From the NCBI GenBank assembly GCA_022885665.1, contig JAGQDJ010000194.1, positions 1 through 64,000 on the forward strand: DNA of 64,000 nt, given 5' to 3'. Numbering within the stretch: position 1 is the stretch's first letter; each line of letters begins with the position of its first letter. This document shows positions 39,001-51,300 of this stretch, one piece after another. This DNA comes from Triops longicaudatus. Lineage: Eukaryota; Arthropoda; Branchiopoda; Notostraca; Triopsidae. Under the pieces are notes generated by a model that was not told where the DNA came from, searched no databases, and saw only the letters and a list, made by a program, of their open reading frames with translations. A program made the position numbers and the translations under genes.

Positions 39001-39098
39001 GTGGCTTCGCCCGAGGAAGTGACACTGCTGCCCCCTTTGCTGCCCACGCCGAGTCGCCGTCCGCCCAAGGAGAAGACGCCACTCCTTCTGGCCGACAT
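15086..39098 (-). CDS. Cyclic-nucleotide-gated channel, CNGL/CNGA type, complete, 975 aa
   Basis: Cation channel opened by cGMP/cAMP at the plasma membrane of sensory or neuronal cells. Ten exons: 39098-38852, 28431-27100, 24194-24054, 23280-23128, 22938-22801, 21543-21376, 21103-20968, 20596-20466, 15805-15557, 15318-15086 (2928 nt, all junctions in phase). Exon 2 holds a Ser/Gly-rich linker, S1-S6 and the pore LTLTTIGDLPRPRTKGEF (filter TTIGD, residues 476-480), then LFATILGHVSNIV. Exon 3 is the C-linker (KWFDYLWLSQKSSDEE). Exons 4-6 give the cyclic-nucleotide-binding domain with FSPGDYICRKG, YFGEISILNMG and NRRTASVRSVGYSDLF. Exon 10 encodes a C-terminal leucine-zipper-like coiled coil (AEISRLRERLQLLETENAAM), as in CNGA-type subunits. 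The pore and C-linker resemble insect Cngl. The first exon sits 10.4 kb upstream; start at MSARRSGVFS, though an earlier 5' exon is possible. Junctions of exons 8-9 rest on splice sites and phase rather than strong homology. Confidence 0.9.
15806..20465. other. Large CNG intron (exon 8 to exon 9)
   Basis: A 4.7-kb intron. It contains a partial MITE family 2 copy near 19904-19976, a CTAGATGGCG word at 20003-20012 and a palindromic AACAATGAA-type site near 19588. No nested coding gene was recognised on either strand. Confidence 0.55.
19904..19976. mobile_element. MITE family 2, partial copy E
   Basis: Diverged right half of the family: gagcgtttaatggcagcttt, then a tail ending aattcggtaaaggctct, parallel to aatttggtaaagactct in copy A. 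The left half is not recognisable. Confidence 0.45.
24764..25012. repeat. T-rich low-complexity block (TTTATTTA-like)
   Basis: About 250 bp almost wholly of T/A in short runs of ttttatttatttaa, located in the CNG intron between exons 2 and 3. Looks like degenerated simple repeat. Confidence 0.8.
31260..31286. repeat. Perfect hairpin, 10-bp arms
   Basis: CTGTTTCTTT and its exact inverse AAAGAAACAG are separated by 7 nt. It is short and may be chance in AT-rich DNA; no flanking features tie it to an element. Confidence 0.4.
34535..34710. repeat. Dispersed repeat, copy 1
   Basis: Shares ordered blocks with 40025-40210 in the same orientation: gagctggggac, caatgcc, gccatcgaacgtttttac, gaacggaatttgg, and gcgatcctgttttctttgaa. 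The two are recognisably alike over roughly 180 bp but diverged. Nature unknown. Confidence 0.6.
38401..38690. mobile_element. MITE family 2, copy B (with internal duplication)
   Basis: Contains ttacgcccctaaccgctag, ccgccattagacgctgac, and gcttgcagttgttagcgtca, matching copies A and C. The middle part (gtgaaaggcttgcagttg / gtgaacggcttgcagttg) is duplicated, which makes this copy about 80 bp longer. Outer ends are degraded. It lies within the first CNG intron, about 160 bp from exon 1. Confidence 0.7.
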
Positions 39099-40024
39099 AC
39101 CCCACGAGGGCCACGCCCACGCATCAGGCCTTTTTCCGTCCTTAGCCACCTTATCGCAGCAATGTGGAGAACTCACCAGGGAACGCGCGTCGTGTCTGTT
39201 TTCCTTTCCAGAAAGCTAATTAAGCCCCAATTAAGCCCATAATTGTCACAGACATTGTCGGTTATCAATTCTCCTTTTCTTTCTGGCCAAGTCTTAGATT
39301 AAAATCCGTTGTTGTTGTTGGATTATATTAAAATCTGGTTTGTTGTGTGTGGTTTCAAAGCATTGAACTCGAGAGTCAACAGAGGGCACTAGCAGCGATA
39401 GCATTGATGGCACATGTTGCTCACATACGTACTTATCGATGTCAGTGTTGCTTTTACCCCCACATACCGCTCCTTTTCTCAATACCCCCACACCAAACAC
39501 TTGAGCCCCGAGAACCCTAACGGCTTGAGCACGCAATATGGATCGATTGTCTTGGATCGGATTCTGGAGCCACACTTCACTCACTGGCCATCCCTAATGG
39601 GATAGTGCTGCTGTATCCAAGTGTTCTAATTACACGGGCACCTGTGGAAAAGAGGCGTTGGGAAGCTTTTAGAGGTCGCTGCTGTGTGAATCGGTCGCAC
39701 GTGTGCGATCCTTATATTGGATTGCTATAGCAACAGGACTGTGCTGCTGGAACATTTCTTGCTCCGGAAGATAGTTTCCATGGAGTGATCTGCTAAAAAT
39801 ACAGATGATTTTTACTTCACTGATTACAAAGCTCTCTGTCGACGCTAATACACTGCTTATGGGAATAAACCTATTACAAAAGACACACAACAAATATTTT
39901 TTTAAAATTATGTATTTATTTTAACATTTACATATTTCTTAATTCATTTTTTATTTTAGCTTTTGTAATTAGATTTATTCATTTATTATGAATACTCCTG
40001 CTGTAAGAAAGTAGGATCTTTAAT

Positions 40025-40210
40025 TAAAGCTTGAGCTAGGGACGACGTAACCCTATAGATGTCTCTGCATGCACAATGCATTTGTCCATTGCTGCCATCG
40101 AATGTTTTTACGCCACGAGAACGGAAATTGGTGAAAACTATTCTGATCGTAACTCGAAAACAAGTTTTCAGTTTGCGATCCTGTTTTCTCTGAAAATTCA
40201 CTTAAAAAAT
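40025..40210. repeat. Dispersed repeat, copy 2
   Basis: Counterpart of 34535-34710 (gagctagggacgac, gccatcgaatgtttttac, gagaacggaaattgg, gcgatcctgttttctctgaa). The two copies lie on either side of CNG exon 1. No inverted ends or coding content were noted. Confidence 0.6.
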
Positions 40211-40600
40211 AAGTGGGGAAAGCACAATTGGTGTGGGTCATCGGATGTTCGTGGACAGACGGCTCCAAAGTCAGGACTTCAGATCATTAAAAGGAGTTGT
40301 TTGAGCGATACAAATGCATGGAAAGGAATGTCGAGTTTACGCTTACACGGAGAAGTTTGGACTTGAACTTTACAGTCGCTACGTTACACTCATAAATAGT
40401 TGATTACACAGCATTCCATACCATTACGTAGCAACGTCTGTTTATCGCAGCAGAGAGGTTGCAAAAACGCCTACGGCATAAAGTCTAGCTGTCTATCAAT
40501 ACGTGATTCCTTTTTCTTTATTTTGAACAACTTGTACGTAAACATCCAGACTTCGGGAGTCAATTCTGCCTTGTAAGGGTTCGTTCTAAGGGTATCTTTT

Positions 40601-40912
40601 TTAACGTTTTCTTTTATTCCTTCCCAAACTGTTAAGGAAAAAAGGTTTGACTACGTCGTCGAAAGCGAGGTTAGAAAGTGCTTGAGAAATACGAGAGGAA
40701 CTTGGATATTTTCCATCATACGATGCAAAACGCTGACGGCTAACAGGTATATGTTGAAGGGGATTTATTTTTCTTCTTTTTCCAGCAGATGTAACTGATA
40801 TTGACGGGCTATAAGGAGCAAACTCCTTCAATCCTGAGATCCTTTTCGCTTCGTGAGATTCATATTCGACAAAGGGCTTGACTAAAACTGATCTCAAGTA
40901 GGCGGAAAGAAA
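40601..40912 (-). CDS. Possible uncharacterised basic protein or exon
   Basis: About 100 open codons ending at a stop at 40601, following a pyrimidine-rich stretch and an AG (ttccgcctacttgag). The translation is not low-complexity (EYESHEAKRISGLKEFAPYS ... SNLAFDDVVKPFFLNSLG) and contains a GKRR dibasic run. No start exon with confidence, no known family, and no second supporting exon. It could be chance; kept only because composition looks more protein-like than neighbouring open frames. Confidence 0.2.
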   Translation of the reverse strand, partial: FLSAYLRSVLVKPFVEYESHEAKRISGLKEFAPYSPSISVTSAGKRRKINPLQHIPVSRQRFASYDGKYPSSSRISQALSNLAFDDVVKPFFLNSLGRNKRKR

Positions 40913-41236
40913 GAAAAGCTTGCGGAAAAGAAAAGAAAAAATGCAGCAACAAACAATTCTTTTTTTGGCTTCCACCAACGCGTATTTCTTGAATGTCGTT
41001 TCGGTTTCTTTTTACCCGAAAATTGCTCTGACAGCCGTTTGCAGAAATTGGAATGTACAAGCTTTGACGGAAGAGCGCAAATTGAGTCCCTGAACTCTGA
41101 AAAAGGTCATGAATAATTTAAGGTAAAGTGGAACTATTCGGCGCTACCTATTTAGAGCCATAACGACAAGAGCTAATGCTATTACAGACGTCAGAGCGAA
41201 CGATATTCCCTTCTGCTAAAAATGCCTACAAATCTT

Positions 41237-41272
41237 GTGATGTGCATATATGTCACCATATATGCACATCAC
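41237..41272. repeat. Perfect 16-bp-arm hairpin
   Basis: GTGATGTGCATATATG and its exact inverse are separated by TCAC. Very stable for the surrounding composition; could be a cruciform-prone site or a remnant of an inverted repeat. No precursor-like longer stem extends from it. Confidence 0.75.
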
Positions 41273-43681
41273 TTGATCGAGTCTAATGTGAAATAAAAGA
41301 AATTTAAACTTCTGAATGCCGATGGTAATACTATTTACCGATATTTATGAGCAAAGGTTGAATAACTTCAGCTTTCATTGTTACGTTCTCATCGCTGTTG
41401 ACATCTCATGAGCCTTGCTAGAATCTGAACCGCGAACTCAACGTGACGGTCACATGCTGGATGTCATCACAATGCCATTTGCCGAGCAAATTTAAAGTTC
41501 TCTAGCTTAGAAATATATTAATTAAAAATTAATACTAAGACTGTAAAAATATATTGAGAATTAAAAAGCTTTTGTACAAAACCAGCGACTTAATTTCGGA
41601 AACTTTCTAAAAAAATAATTTCAATGAATAAAGCTGGAATGCTTATACTGCCATCTGTTAGGAAACTTAAAGAATATAACTCTGTTTCTGGAGGTCATCT
41701 CAAGGTAAAATGGCAGTACTGGCATCTTGGATGTGACGATTTGTGTATTAATAAATTACGCTGACGCTCGAGTAAGGCAGAGAAGGGGTTAAGGAAGAAG
41801 AAGGGTCAGGATGGGTGCAATCCTTAGCTGAGTTCTGGCAGTGACGTTAATAAAGAGGAATGCATATCTGTCTTCTCGCTGGGGTCTGCTGGCTCCTTAT
41901 CTCAGAATAATGACGCTGCAAATGTCTTTGGAGGACGAAAGCGGCAACACTGCCCACTTTACCGTACGCTCAGATAAAACAGCCCATGTACCAAATCCAT
42001 TGAACTGTGAACCTCAAACTTTCCGCTGCACTGAATACACTATGCAGTAACCTTATACTGTGCTTGAGAACTGTTTTTCATTTCACAAAAGTTGTCATTT
42101 CACAAAATAAAACATTTACATCTCTCATTTTTTAAATCCTTTACTTTATAAAGCTTCAACTTTTGGATTCTAGAAACTTGTACGTTGAAACTAGTAAGAC
42201 TCACTTCAGGGAAAACAGAGAAGCTGGCAATTATTTCGTTAACAGAAAATTATTCAGTACGTTACTTCGATCACTCTCTTACATTTCAGTGCTGCATTGC
42301 ATCAGATCTTAAGGGAATTCCTCAGTAGGAAGGTCGGAGGCGTCCAAACTGTTTGTGTCGATAAGAGAAAAAGCTCCAATGTGGGCGTGGAACTGATTCT
42401 AAGTGGGCGCAAGAAGACGCCGTAATTGCCCAAGGCGGTGCTGTAACGGTAAGGGCAGGGAAGAAGCTGCAGTAATTAGGACGTAAGCTTAACCATTTGG
42501 GAAGGAGCTCAAAGTAATTAACTACGGGCAGTGACTGCCTATTTACGCCATTCACTCAAGGGAAACGACTGTCAAATAAACAGATATTTTCTTATTTTGC
42601 TGAAGGCTAGGCGATACGAAATATTCCATGTTGCGGAGCGTCGGAAAATCACAAAAATTTCCTAGTGTCTTTTTAAGCTGATTCAGTACTTCAAGGCTAC
42701 AACCAGTCTTAACCTGAAGTAAATTACTTTCCTGAAATAACTTACAATCAACCTCAAACTAGAAATAATCCTAAAATAACTTAGGTAACTTTTACTTAAT
42801 TTTTAACTTTTAAATTTACTTACAGAACCAAACGCAACTTTAACTTTGCCTACCTAAATGTCTAATAACGTTGTGTGTTACTGCACCCCTTCCTGGAGTT
42901 TCATTGTTGAAGGCAACTAAAGCCTAGTTCGGGCTCGTGTTCCCCACGTTAACTTAGCCTAGTGAGAAGTTTGTAATCTCGGCCGTGTTCACTCAAGGCA
43001 ACGTTCTTTAAGTTTTCAAAACAACACACATTGTTCGACGAACATCTTGTATTTCTGAAGACATCCAATTATAGAAACACAACACAAGCTTTCCTATCCA
43101 TCCGTTGCTCAATTTCCTGTGCGGAAAAGGAAGATTTTTTTCAAAGAAAACTAAGATTTTTTCGATTAGCAAGAATGCTAAACTAGGGCAATATCCAATA
43201 AGTATTACAACTTAGCTTTAGTCGTGATTCTAGGAAATATTGTGAGAGCCATATTGGTACAGCAATAGGCCAAAAAAAGGACTAAGATGGCGAGGATTAA
43301 AGTGTTAGAATGACTGCTGCGAGCATCGTCATCGGGATGTGATAGACACGTAAACGGTTCTACCCAAAGTGACAACCAGTTACAACGTTCTTCCGATGTG
43401 ATGTGACAGTTCCCTTACCATGTGCAATCACCCAAGAAAAGAGCTTTCGTGGCCACATTTTTCCTCTCTTCTCGTAAATCCATTTAATATGTACGAATTA
43501 GTCCCCCAAACTTTGTTAAACGTCAGTTTAAACTCATTTTTGATTGTTGCAATCTATCTTGCGCCTCAAACGTCAGTTAAGCGCAATATTGCATTCCGAA
43601 CACTTGCACGACATTCTCAGACAGTAAACTTAACTTCTGAGCTAAAGTTAATCTTAAACACCTTTAAAACCTATTGTATTA

Positions 43682-44059
43682 CAGTGGTACCCCCTTTAAC
43701 GAACCCAATCCGTTCCTAAATGGCGTTCATGTGGAAGAGTTCGTTTAGAGACACGCTATTTCTCGTAAGATTCAATGGAAATCATTTCAATCCGTTCGTG
43801 ATCCCTTACTGAAACCTAAAAATGCCAAATTAAAAAATTTAAAAAAAAAAAATAAAAATATACAGACTGTCAAAATATATACTTCAAACATATAGTAATC
43901 AATTTTGTTAAATTAGTAGCTCTCGAGAACTTTCTAAGTTGCAGAAATCTTTCATATTTTTGCGTCTTACATATCAGCCTAGATTTCATTGTTCGGCACT
44001 GTTCTAATGGCTCGCGCGCCATTCGCTGTACAATACGTTCGTTAAAGGGGGCATCATTG
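43682..44059. mobile_element. Non-autonomous pogo/Tigger-like element
   Basis: The left end begins CAGTGGTACCCCCTTTAACG after a TA; the right end, read inverted, gives CAATGATGCCCCCTTTAACG. Interior phrases (aatccgttcctaaatgg, ttcgtttagag, caatggaaatcatttcaatc) match the style of Tigger-like repeats with TTAACGAA ends. It is 378 bp with an A-rich centre and no transposase frame. The right TA duplication is not intact. Confidence 0.65.
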
Positions 44060-45263
44060 CACTACCAATTTACTAAACACTTCTAGTTCCAAGTACTTGA
44101 AAATACTCATGACAAGGGACTCGTAAATACGAAAGACAAATATTATCAGTTGGTATCATATTTCAATAACCTTGTAGTCGTGGTTTTCAAACATGGCGGC
44201 AACAATGAAATACTGTCATCACTATTTCTACTGCACTTTTATTACATGGGAAAAAGCGAGAGGAAAATTGTGTGATTTTTTTATCGTTTCACTTTAATCT
44301 TTCGAAACGTTCCACACTGGTTTTCCTTCCTTTTGAGTCCCGCACATATTTTCTTCTGCTTTGAACCACGGTTTCCTCATGGCTACACAACCCCTTGTTC
44401 CGTAGTGTCGTCGTTTCTCACTTTGTCGCCACATTCCCTGCGTGCCATTCGAGCTTCGGTCTCTAGAAGCAGTTACGGTATTTCTGCTGACATTCGTGAC
44501 ACCTTTGACCCTTTACGACCCCTTCAGCGCCATCTTTAAAGGCACCTAGGGGATTTTTAAGCGAATGACTACTCTTTCAAAGACTCTTTGAGTCTTTTCA
44601 GCAATTTTGTTGTTCAAAACCCCAGCAAAACTTTCCACTAACCTATCTCCAAACTTTGTAATTGCGCAGCATTACCGTAATGGCGGATTTTTTTAATCAC
44701 GTACGTATTCGTTAAAGTCAACGTGAATGGAACTTTGTGATAATGCGACCATAGTTAACAATTTTTAAACTCATTTTCTTAAAAGATAACTTGTATACAG
44801 TTTTTAAAATTTTTTACAATTTTATAAATTTTTTCTACTCAATTGGAAACATGGACTCTTATCTATTTGTCTTGTAACATTCCCATGGACTGTTTTTCGT
44901 ACAGTTACGCGCGCTTTAATGCGTTATTTTTCTCTTCCGCCTGAGCGCGTGAAAGTCTGAAAGCGCGAGAGACTAATTATGAAAGAAACTAAGCTCTGAG
45001 CCAAAGGCTTTTGCGGCTTCGCAAGAAAATGCCTGGTTCACGAAAGAGTGTCTTCATTCGTTCTCATTTGTCCCGCGCTTTTCTTCTCCCAGTGAGAATG
45101 TTTCAAAGGCTTTAAGAGCTCCAAAAGGTGTACATAGTACAGGCATTAGATGGACTACCTTCGGATGCTTTTTGTGGGGGAGTTTTACGGGATCATGGTC
45201 TGTGACTTTTCACCATCATTTCCATTCGCCGCCGATTTCAAACTGGACTGAAAAAGTCAGCTA

Positions 45264-45350
45264 GAAAAAGAAATCCATTGAAAAAAAGAATTTTTTACAA
45301 AATTGAAAACAGACAACCCAAAGGAAATAAAAAAATTGGATTTCTTTTTC
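45264..45350. repeat. Imperfect inverted repeat, about 16-bp arms
   Basis: gaaaaagaaatccatt (left) pairs with aattggatttctttttc (right) across about 55 nt of A-rich sequence. Homopurine/homopyrimidine arms; probably a degraded inverted repeat or chance. Confidence 0.4.
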
Positions 45351-48300
45351 TCCCCGTGTCTTACGAAAGAGAGTTGTCAGTCGTGGGCAATTGCAGTTGG
45401 TTGTTAGTACCCAACTGTTTTCAAAGTGACTCGCATTACGCTTTTTGGTCGTTTCTTTTTCTTTCCGAGAATGAGGAAAAAGTGGAGAAGTTTTTAATGA
45501 ACCTGGTGCAGGTTTCGCGCGAGTTTTCAGGTTCGCTTGCGTCAAGCCCTAATTAAAAGTTAAAAGGAAGCTCTTTGGGTATAAGGTTTTGTTTTAAATT
45601 GAGTCTCCTTGTTTTACCTCCCAATCCCCCGAAAAGTTTTGCTTCTGCACTCGTCTTTCAACACAGAGCATTATCGGGTGCCAAGAAAGAAGAAAAGCGA
45701 GTTTCGGTACACACGTCAGCGAGTTTAACGGGATAGTGAAGTATTAAGCTCGTGAAAAGATTTAAGTGTTTGATATAAAGTAGGGAGTAGAAAAGCAGTA
45801 CAAAAGTTGCTTGTAGAAAAGCAACTACTTTTACTGTCTAGTGCCTTGAAATGTAAATGAAAAGCGTAATTTACGATAGTTGTGCAACTGTTTGTATCAA
45901 TACATGGTAATTCTCGGCGATATATTGAGTTCTTTTCGTGCCTGTTGCTTTATAAGCCGAAAGACCGTACTTGCTATGTTTAGGAGACGTGAGACACTTT
46001 CTAGTAGAAGTTTCAAACATGTGCTTTGGACAAAAACAGTATCGATCAGTTGCCTCAGTCAAAAAACAGAGATAAACACAGTTAAATGAGGCAAAGTCAA
46101 GTGGCCAGTTGCAAAACAGGCTGTGTTACGAACAATGAATGTTACTTCTGAGCTGTGTGTTGGCTCAGTGGACTATGGAGCAACACTGAATGTTTCCAAG
46201 CACGCTGGACGAGCAGTGGCAAAAACGAACGTTTTCCACCGCGGGTGGGGCTTGTGCTGCAAATGTTCGCTGCAACTAACAATGAATGTTCATACTCAAA
46301 GTATAACCGATGCACTAACGGTGCGAAAGAGTAGCTGGGAAGCGCGGCTGGCTTGATCTACCTATTGAACCATTTGCCAACGGAAATCCTCAAGCTTGAG
46401 CTTTGATGACGTCACGAACTGAGATTAAGGAGTAAAAGCAAACATTGACAGCTATTGTACTGCTCTGCATCGCCATAACTATGTTATATTATAATTAATT
46501 GAAAACGCTGTTGTCACAAAAAGGGTTCTGTGGAACTTGTAAGCATTTAATACAATACACTAATAATAGATTCTTAACCATGAATGCGTGTAACATTTCA
46601 AAATATCTAAAATCACCTATATTTTGCCGTTCAACGTAAATTACATTATTATTTTATTTATATGCATGTTTGCTTATAATCAATAATATTTTTTATTTAT
46701 TTTTTACGCATATTTACGTTTTTTATTATAATTGTTTATTTTTAACTCCGATGCTATTTTCGCCGTATTAGGTTAAGACAGCAAAGGATTTTGTCGCTGG
46801 AGAGAAAAGCAAAGTAAGGTCTGAAAGCTCTTTGTGTGTGTACCAGTGTCCAGTACATTGAAGCACAGCTTCTAAAGAACCATTACTGGACTTGGACTAT
46901 CATCGTGGGAGACCTAATTTTAGTATAGCCCGTCTTTGTAATCACGCTACAATTCACATAGCTAACACAAAGCAGTTCGGACAAAGGCTGTTCTCTGCGG
47001 TCTTTCGAGGGAAAACCTTGATAGTGTGCATTGTAAGCTGTGTCCGTAATTAGGGAAAAACCAAGCCATCATTAATTACCCTTCCATTTGCCTTTTGTTT
47101 AGTGTAATTGCAAATGAAACCGGGAGCCTTTTTACAAGCCTTTGTTGTATTGCAAATACGTCTAGCAGAAAAGTTCTAAAAAAAATATTTTTAAAAATCA
47201 TAGCTTCTTCTAGGGACCTTAAGGTCACGTAATGGCTCCCGTCTCTTTCGAAACGTGGCAGAATTCTTTAAAATTCCTCCTCCAAGGGTGAGAAAAGCTT
47301 TCAGGCTCATTTTCGATGATGGTACGTTGATAAGATGGGCTTTTATCCTATTTCTGCGCTAACTCGCATTTTCATTCACTTTCTTAAGATGACTACCATA
47401 ATTGCCTGCGAAAGCATGTCATGTTTCGTCGGGTCTTTCGGTTCGCCATACAGTTCGGTGGCGTTTCCTAGGAAATCTCTTGAGCTCCCTCTGAAATTAA
47501 AACGACCTTATGACTTTGAATAGAGCAGAACTGGGAAACGGGGCAGAAATTTCACACACGGAGGAATTTTACGCAGCACCGAGAAACCTCGCTAGTTTAC
47601 GGCCAACGTTGAGTCTAAACTGAATGCAAACGTTATTCTATAATTGTTCATGAATTATTATACAAAGTTTTCTTACACAACTTATGACGCATGAGACTGG
47701 GCAACCATGAATTCTTGCCCGAGGGGCAGTGCGACTAACGCCTAGGAAGGTTGATTTGAAACTGCATCACTGTTACGCTAAAGGGAATGTTCCTATCGCA
47801 AAGGCAACGTTCGCTGTAGAATTCACTGTTGGCTGCATTGGCAAACACGACTGTTACACCCCTGGCGGTTAGCCGCTTAAGAAAGCTAACATAACAAACT
47901 TAATTTCCCTAGTATCGCTTGACCTAACTTACTTTTTCTCTTTTATTTTTGTCTCCTTCTTATTCAATTCGGAAGTGTTGTGGCAAAAGGATCACGGTTG
48001 AAGAAAATTCTGATGAGAAAGGTATATTTCAAACAACGATTTGCCACGTTTGTCATTGCGCACGTGTGCATTAGTTAAGCGTACTTTAGACAGTTTTAAC
48101 GACTCTATAAGGTAAACACTCATTCCCTTACAGTCAATGCATACAAACTAACAATAATTCACTAAGCTTAATAGCACTGGACACTTTAACGCAGCGTACA
48201 AAGTCCTAAAGCAGCATGATTGGCTTGAAAGTATATTAACAATAAAAGCTTCTAGTGTTACTACGCTCTCCAGTTAAGGAAGAAGCTCATTGGACTTTTA

Positions 48301-51300
48301 TTATGCGTAAAAAAGTTGGAGCTGCAGCCCAGCACCTCCTAACAAGATGAGAAGGCGAGCAACGTAAACCCGTCTCTCTATATTTAAAGTCTCCGGCCTA
48401 TAAAACATGGATAACGCTCCAAATTTATCCCTCCGAAAGGTTAAAATATTTCTGTTGCTATGACAGCCTCCGCCGGAAAAGGCCAGTAGCTCTGTTTTAT
48501 TCCCTGGGGGAGTTGTGGAAGGAAAAGTTTTATAGGCTGCGTTTCAAACTGATAGAGGTGGAAACAGGAATCCAGCAATCGTAAAGGTATTCAATTTACT
48601 TCTTTAGCTTCTTCCAATCTGCATTGCAGACAAGCATAGCGGCGTTCGCTGCTAGATTTTGAAAGCATGAAACGTTTCCGTTTGAGCTGTGGATTCCTGC
48701 ATAACGTCGTAAAAAGAACCTCATTCTACATACTCGCAAGTTGCGTGCAAAGTACTCGCGTAGCAAAGCGTGCTGTTTCCCCATTTATTCTCCTACCTCA
48801 AGTCTCGTGTATTTAGCACGAGTTAAACTCCCTCGCACTGGCCTGACCTTTCCTTAAGCTGCCTCCGGCCAGGGGCGTAACAGTTGTGGTTGTCAATGTT
48901 GCCAACAATGAATTCTACGGCGAACGCTGCCTATACTGTAGGAACGCTCCGTTTAGCGTATGAGCGAGGCAGTTACAAATCAACTTTCCTTGGCATCAGT
49001 TGCGCTGCCGTTGCGCTGGAATTTATTGTTGTCCAGTCTCCCGCGTTTGTAATGCTTGGTTTGTTTTGATTGGTAAGAAAGTGAGAGAAAGTAAGTAAAG
49101 TTTGTTAAGAGTTGCTTTCTTAGGCTTTGTTTGATTTGGTATTTGTTTGTAGATTTCTGTGTTTGCGCGTGTTTTGCTCACTTTAATGGGCAAGTTGGGC
49201 CCCCCTAGCGGCTCTATACATAGCTTTACGTAGCTGATCTGCGAGATAAAGTATATTCCGGCATCTGCAAGCGCCAGTATAGCTGCGGTAGCGCCGAAAA
49301 GTGAAGCAAGGAAGCTTTTATGTCGCAGTCCCTCAAGCACTGGTCGGTGCTAAAGGAAATATATACATGAAATATGCGGTAGATGAACCGTCCTGGGGCA
49401 AAAGTATCAAAGGTTAGGAAAAAGCGGAGCCGGTGCAATAAGTTTTCTTTTTTTTTCTTTTTTTTTTGTATGCGTATTGTAGTAGCTAAACAAAAGCGTG
49501 CTGAGTACTTTCTGTATTCTTTTTCTCTTTATTCCCACAGTACCCCGAGGTCTCATCATATTTAGCTGGGCGCCATAACCCGGGAAACTCCCCTTAACAC
49601 GCGTATGGAACTGTTGGTAGTTAGTAATTTACAGGGTAGTATGAACAATCCACGCATTACCCGATCTGTGAAGGCAGTACGCGCTTGATCGAAAGCCTGA
49701 CAAATTAAACATTCTCCGTGACAGCCGAAAACTTTTCAAAGTTCGGACACTTGACAAAACGGTAAAAGAAACAGAATTTTAATGACAACGGGAGAATGGT
49801 TATGCTTAGTAACTTCGGAGAGAAATGCGTTTTGTTAAAGTAGAGCACACAGAGCTGCAAAGTTGCGGCAAAACTTGGGTTAATCCCGAAGTTTTGTGGT
49901 GATGTTAGTCTGTAGTTGGACTAAATCAGCGTTTCTTGGCGTTTTGCACCAGGTATTGCTGAACTCGCCTTTTACAAGCTGAATTACGTATACAAAAACA
50001 GGATTTTTTAGACTTGGAAATGAAAATAAAAATTTAGTTTAATTAAGAAGTACTCAACTTATTTAAACTTCAGCTAATTAGCTTACCTAACCTTAACTAA
50101 TACCAGTTTAATGAATTTTACTTTAATATTCGTCGCGTAGTAAATAACCATCAATATCAGAAGGAACGAATTAAGAATGTAAAAGAAAACAATGTCGAAA
50201 GAAGTTAAGAAAAGGCATCAATACCTCAAAGATTATCCATATAAGGTATTTCACTGATAATTAGCTTGTTCTCTAGGTTAGTCTCCACGTTAATGGTGTA
50301 ATAGCACTGAGCACTTGTCATAGAAGAAAAACAAATATAAGAAAAGAGGGTGAAATCCGAGACTTTGCCGGCGACGCCTGGCGCGTATATCACGCGAAGC
50401 GCAGTCTTTTTCCGTCAAACTTAATCCACCCACGTTATCAACATGATTCTAGCACCGGTTATTCACGCATTTAGGCGTGGTGGTTGGAATTCACTGGGAA
50501 AGTAATGGGGAAAACGTATTTGAAAAGTCGTGAAAAGACTGTTTCGAGAGCTCTTGTCTGCCTATCACATGCTCTGAACCTGTCTTTTCGGCGACTAAAG
50601 AGGGAGCGCCCCGAAAAGGTGCAAAAAGGAGGGCGAAAGAGCAGCTGGCGGCACGGCAAGCACAGAGGTTCCACCCGGTTTGTACTTGCGCTCCGCTCAG
50701 CGCCGACTGGCGATGTTGATGCTGGCTGTTGCGTCTACTCTTGTATCCTTGGTCCGTCTCTCCTCGTCTCTCTCCCTTCGGTCTTGTCCGGGGTTGCTTT
50801 TGTTGTTGAAAAGCAGCAATCAAGGGCTGGATGGTGGGGGTGATACACTGAAGGGGAGAAGAGAAAGCATTGATCTGCGCATCGCAATCGCATGCGCTCA
50901 AGTGTGGACATGGCACCGGGGACTTGGCTATATATCAGCCTTTAGGCAAAAGCAAAAGATCACCCCCCTCGTCTCTTTTGGCACGAGATAAAGGAAACCC
51001 CCCACCCCACCCACCAGTTTACTACAACTCATGCTAGAGGCCATTTTTGTCACTCAAGTACAATGTATTTGGACCACTAATACAAAACCAATGCCATACA
51101 CTAGGGTCAGCGGGCAAATAAACCTAACAAGGTCGAGTTGACTTGGCGGGATACACAGCCATCCCGACGACGACCCTCTTTGCTTCCTGCCCTTTACTGA
51201 GCCACCCACCCAGAAAATACGTTTTATTAAAGTGGAAATTTACGGCACGTGGCGCGATAACATTTTGTCGTGTTGACTTTTAGCATAGAATGGGCTTGAA

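Larger units (their letters stand above)
39099..43681. other. Intergenic stretch upstream of the CNG gene
   Basis: The CNG promoter should lie here. Sequence just right of 39150 reads as a possible upstream donor (CCCTG|gtgagt on the minus strand), so a 5' UTR exon may exist. It contains dispersed-repeat copy 2, a 16-bp-arm hairpin at 41237-41272, and one uncertain open frame near 40601-40912. Confidence 0.5.

Noticed and set aside
50471..50991. Four overlapping open frames on both strands
   Set aside because: A locally GC-richer patch reduces stops; none shows signal, domain or splice support.
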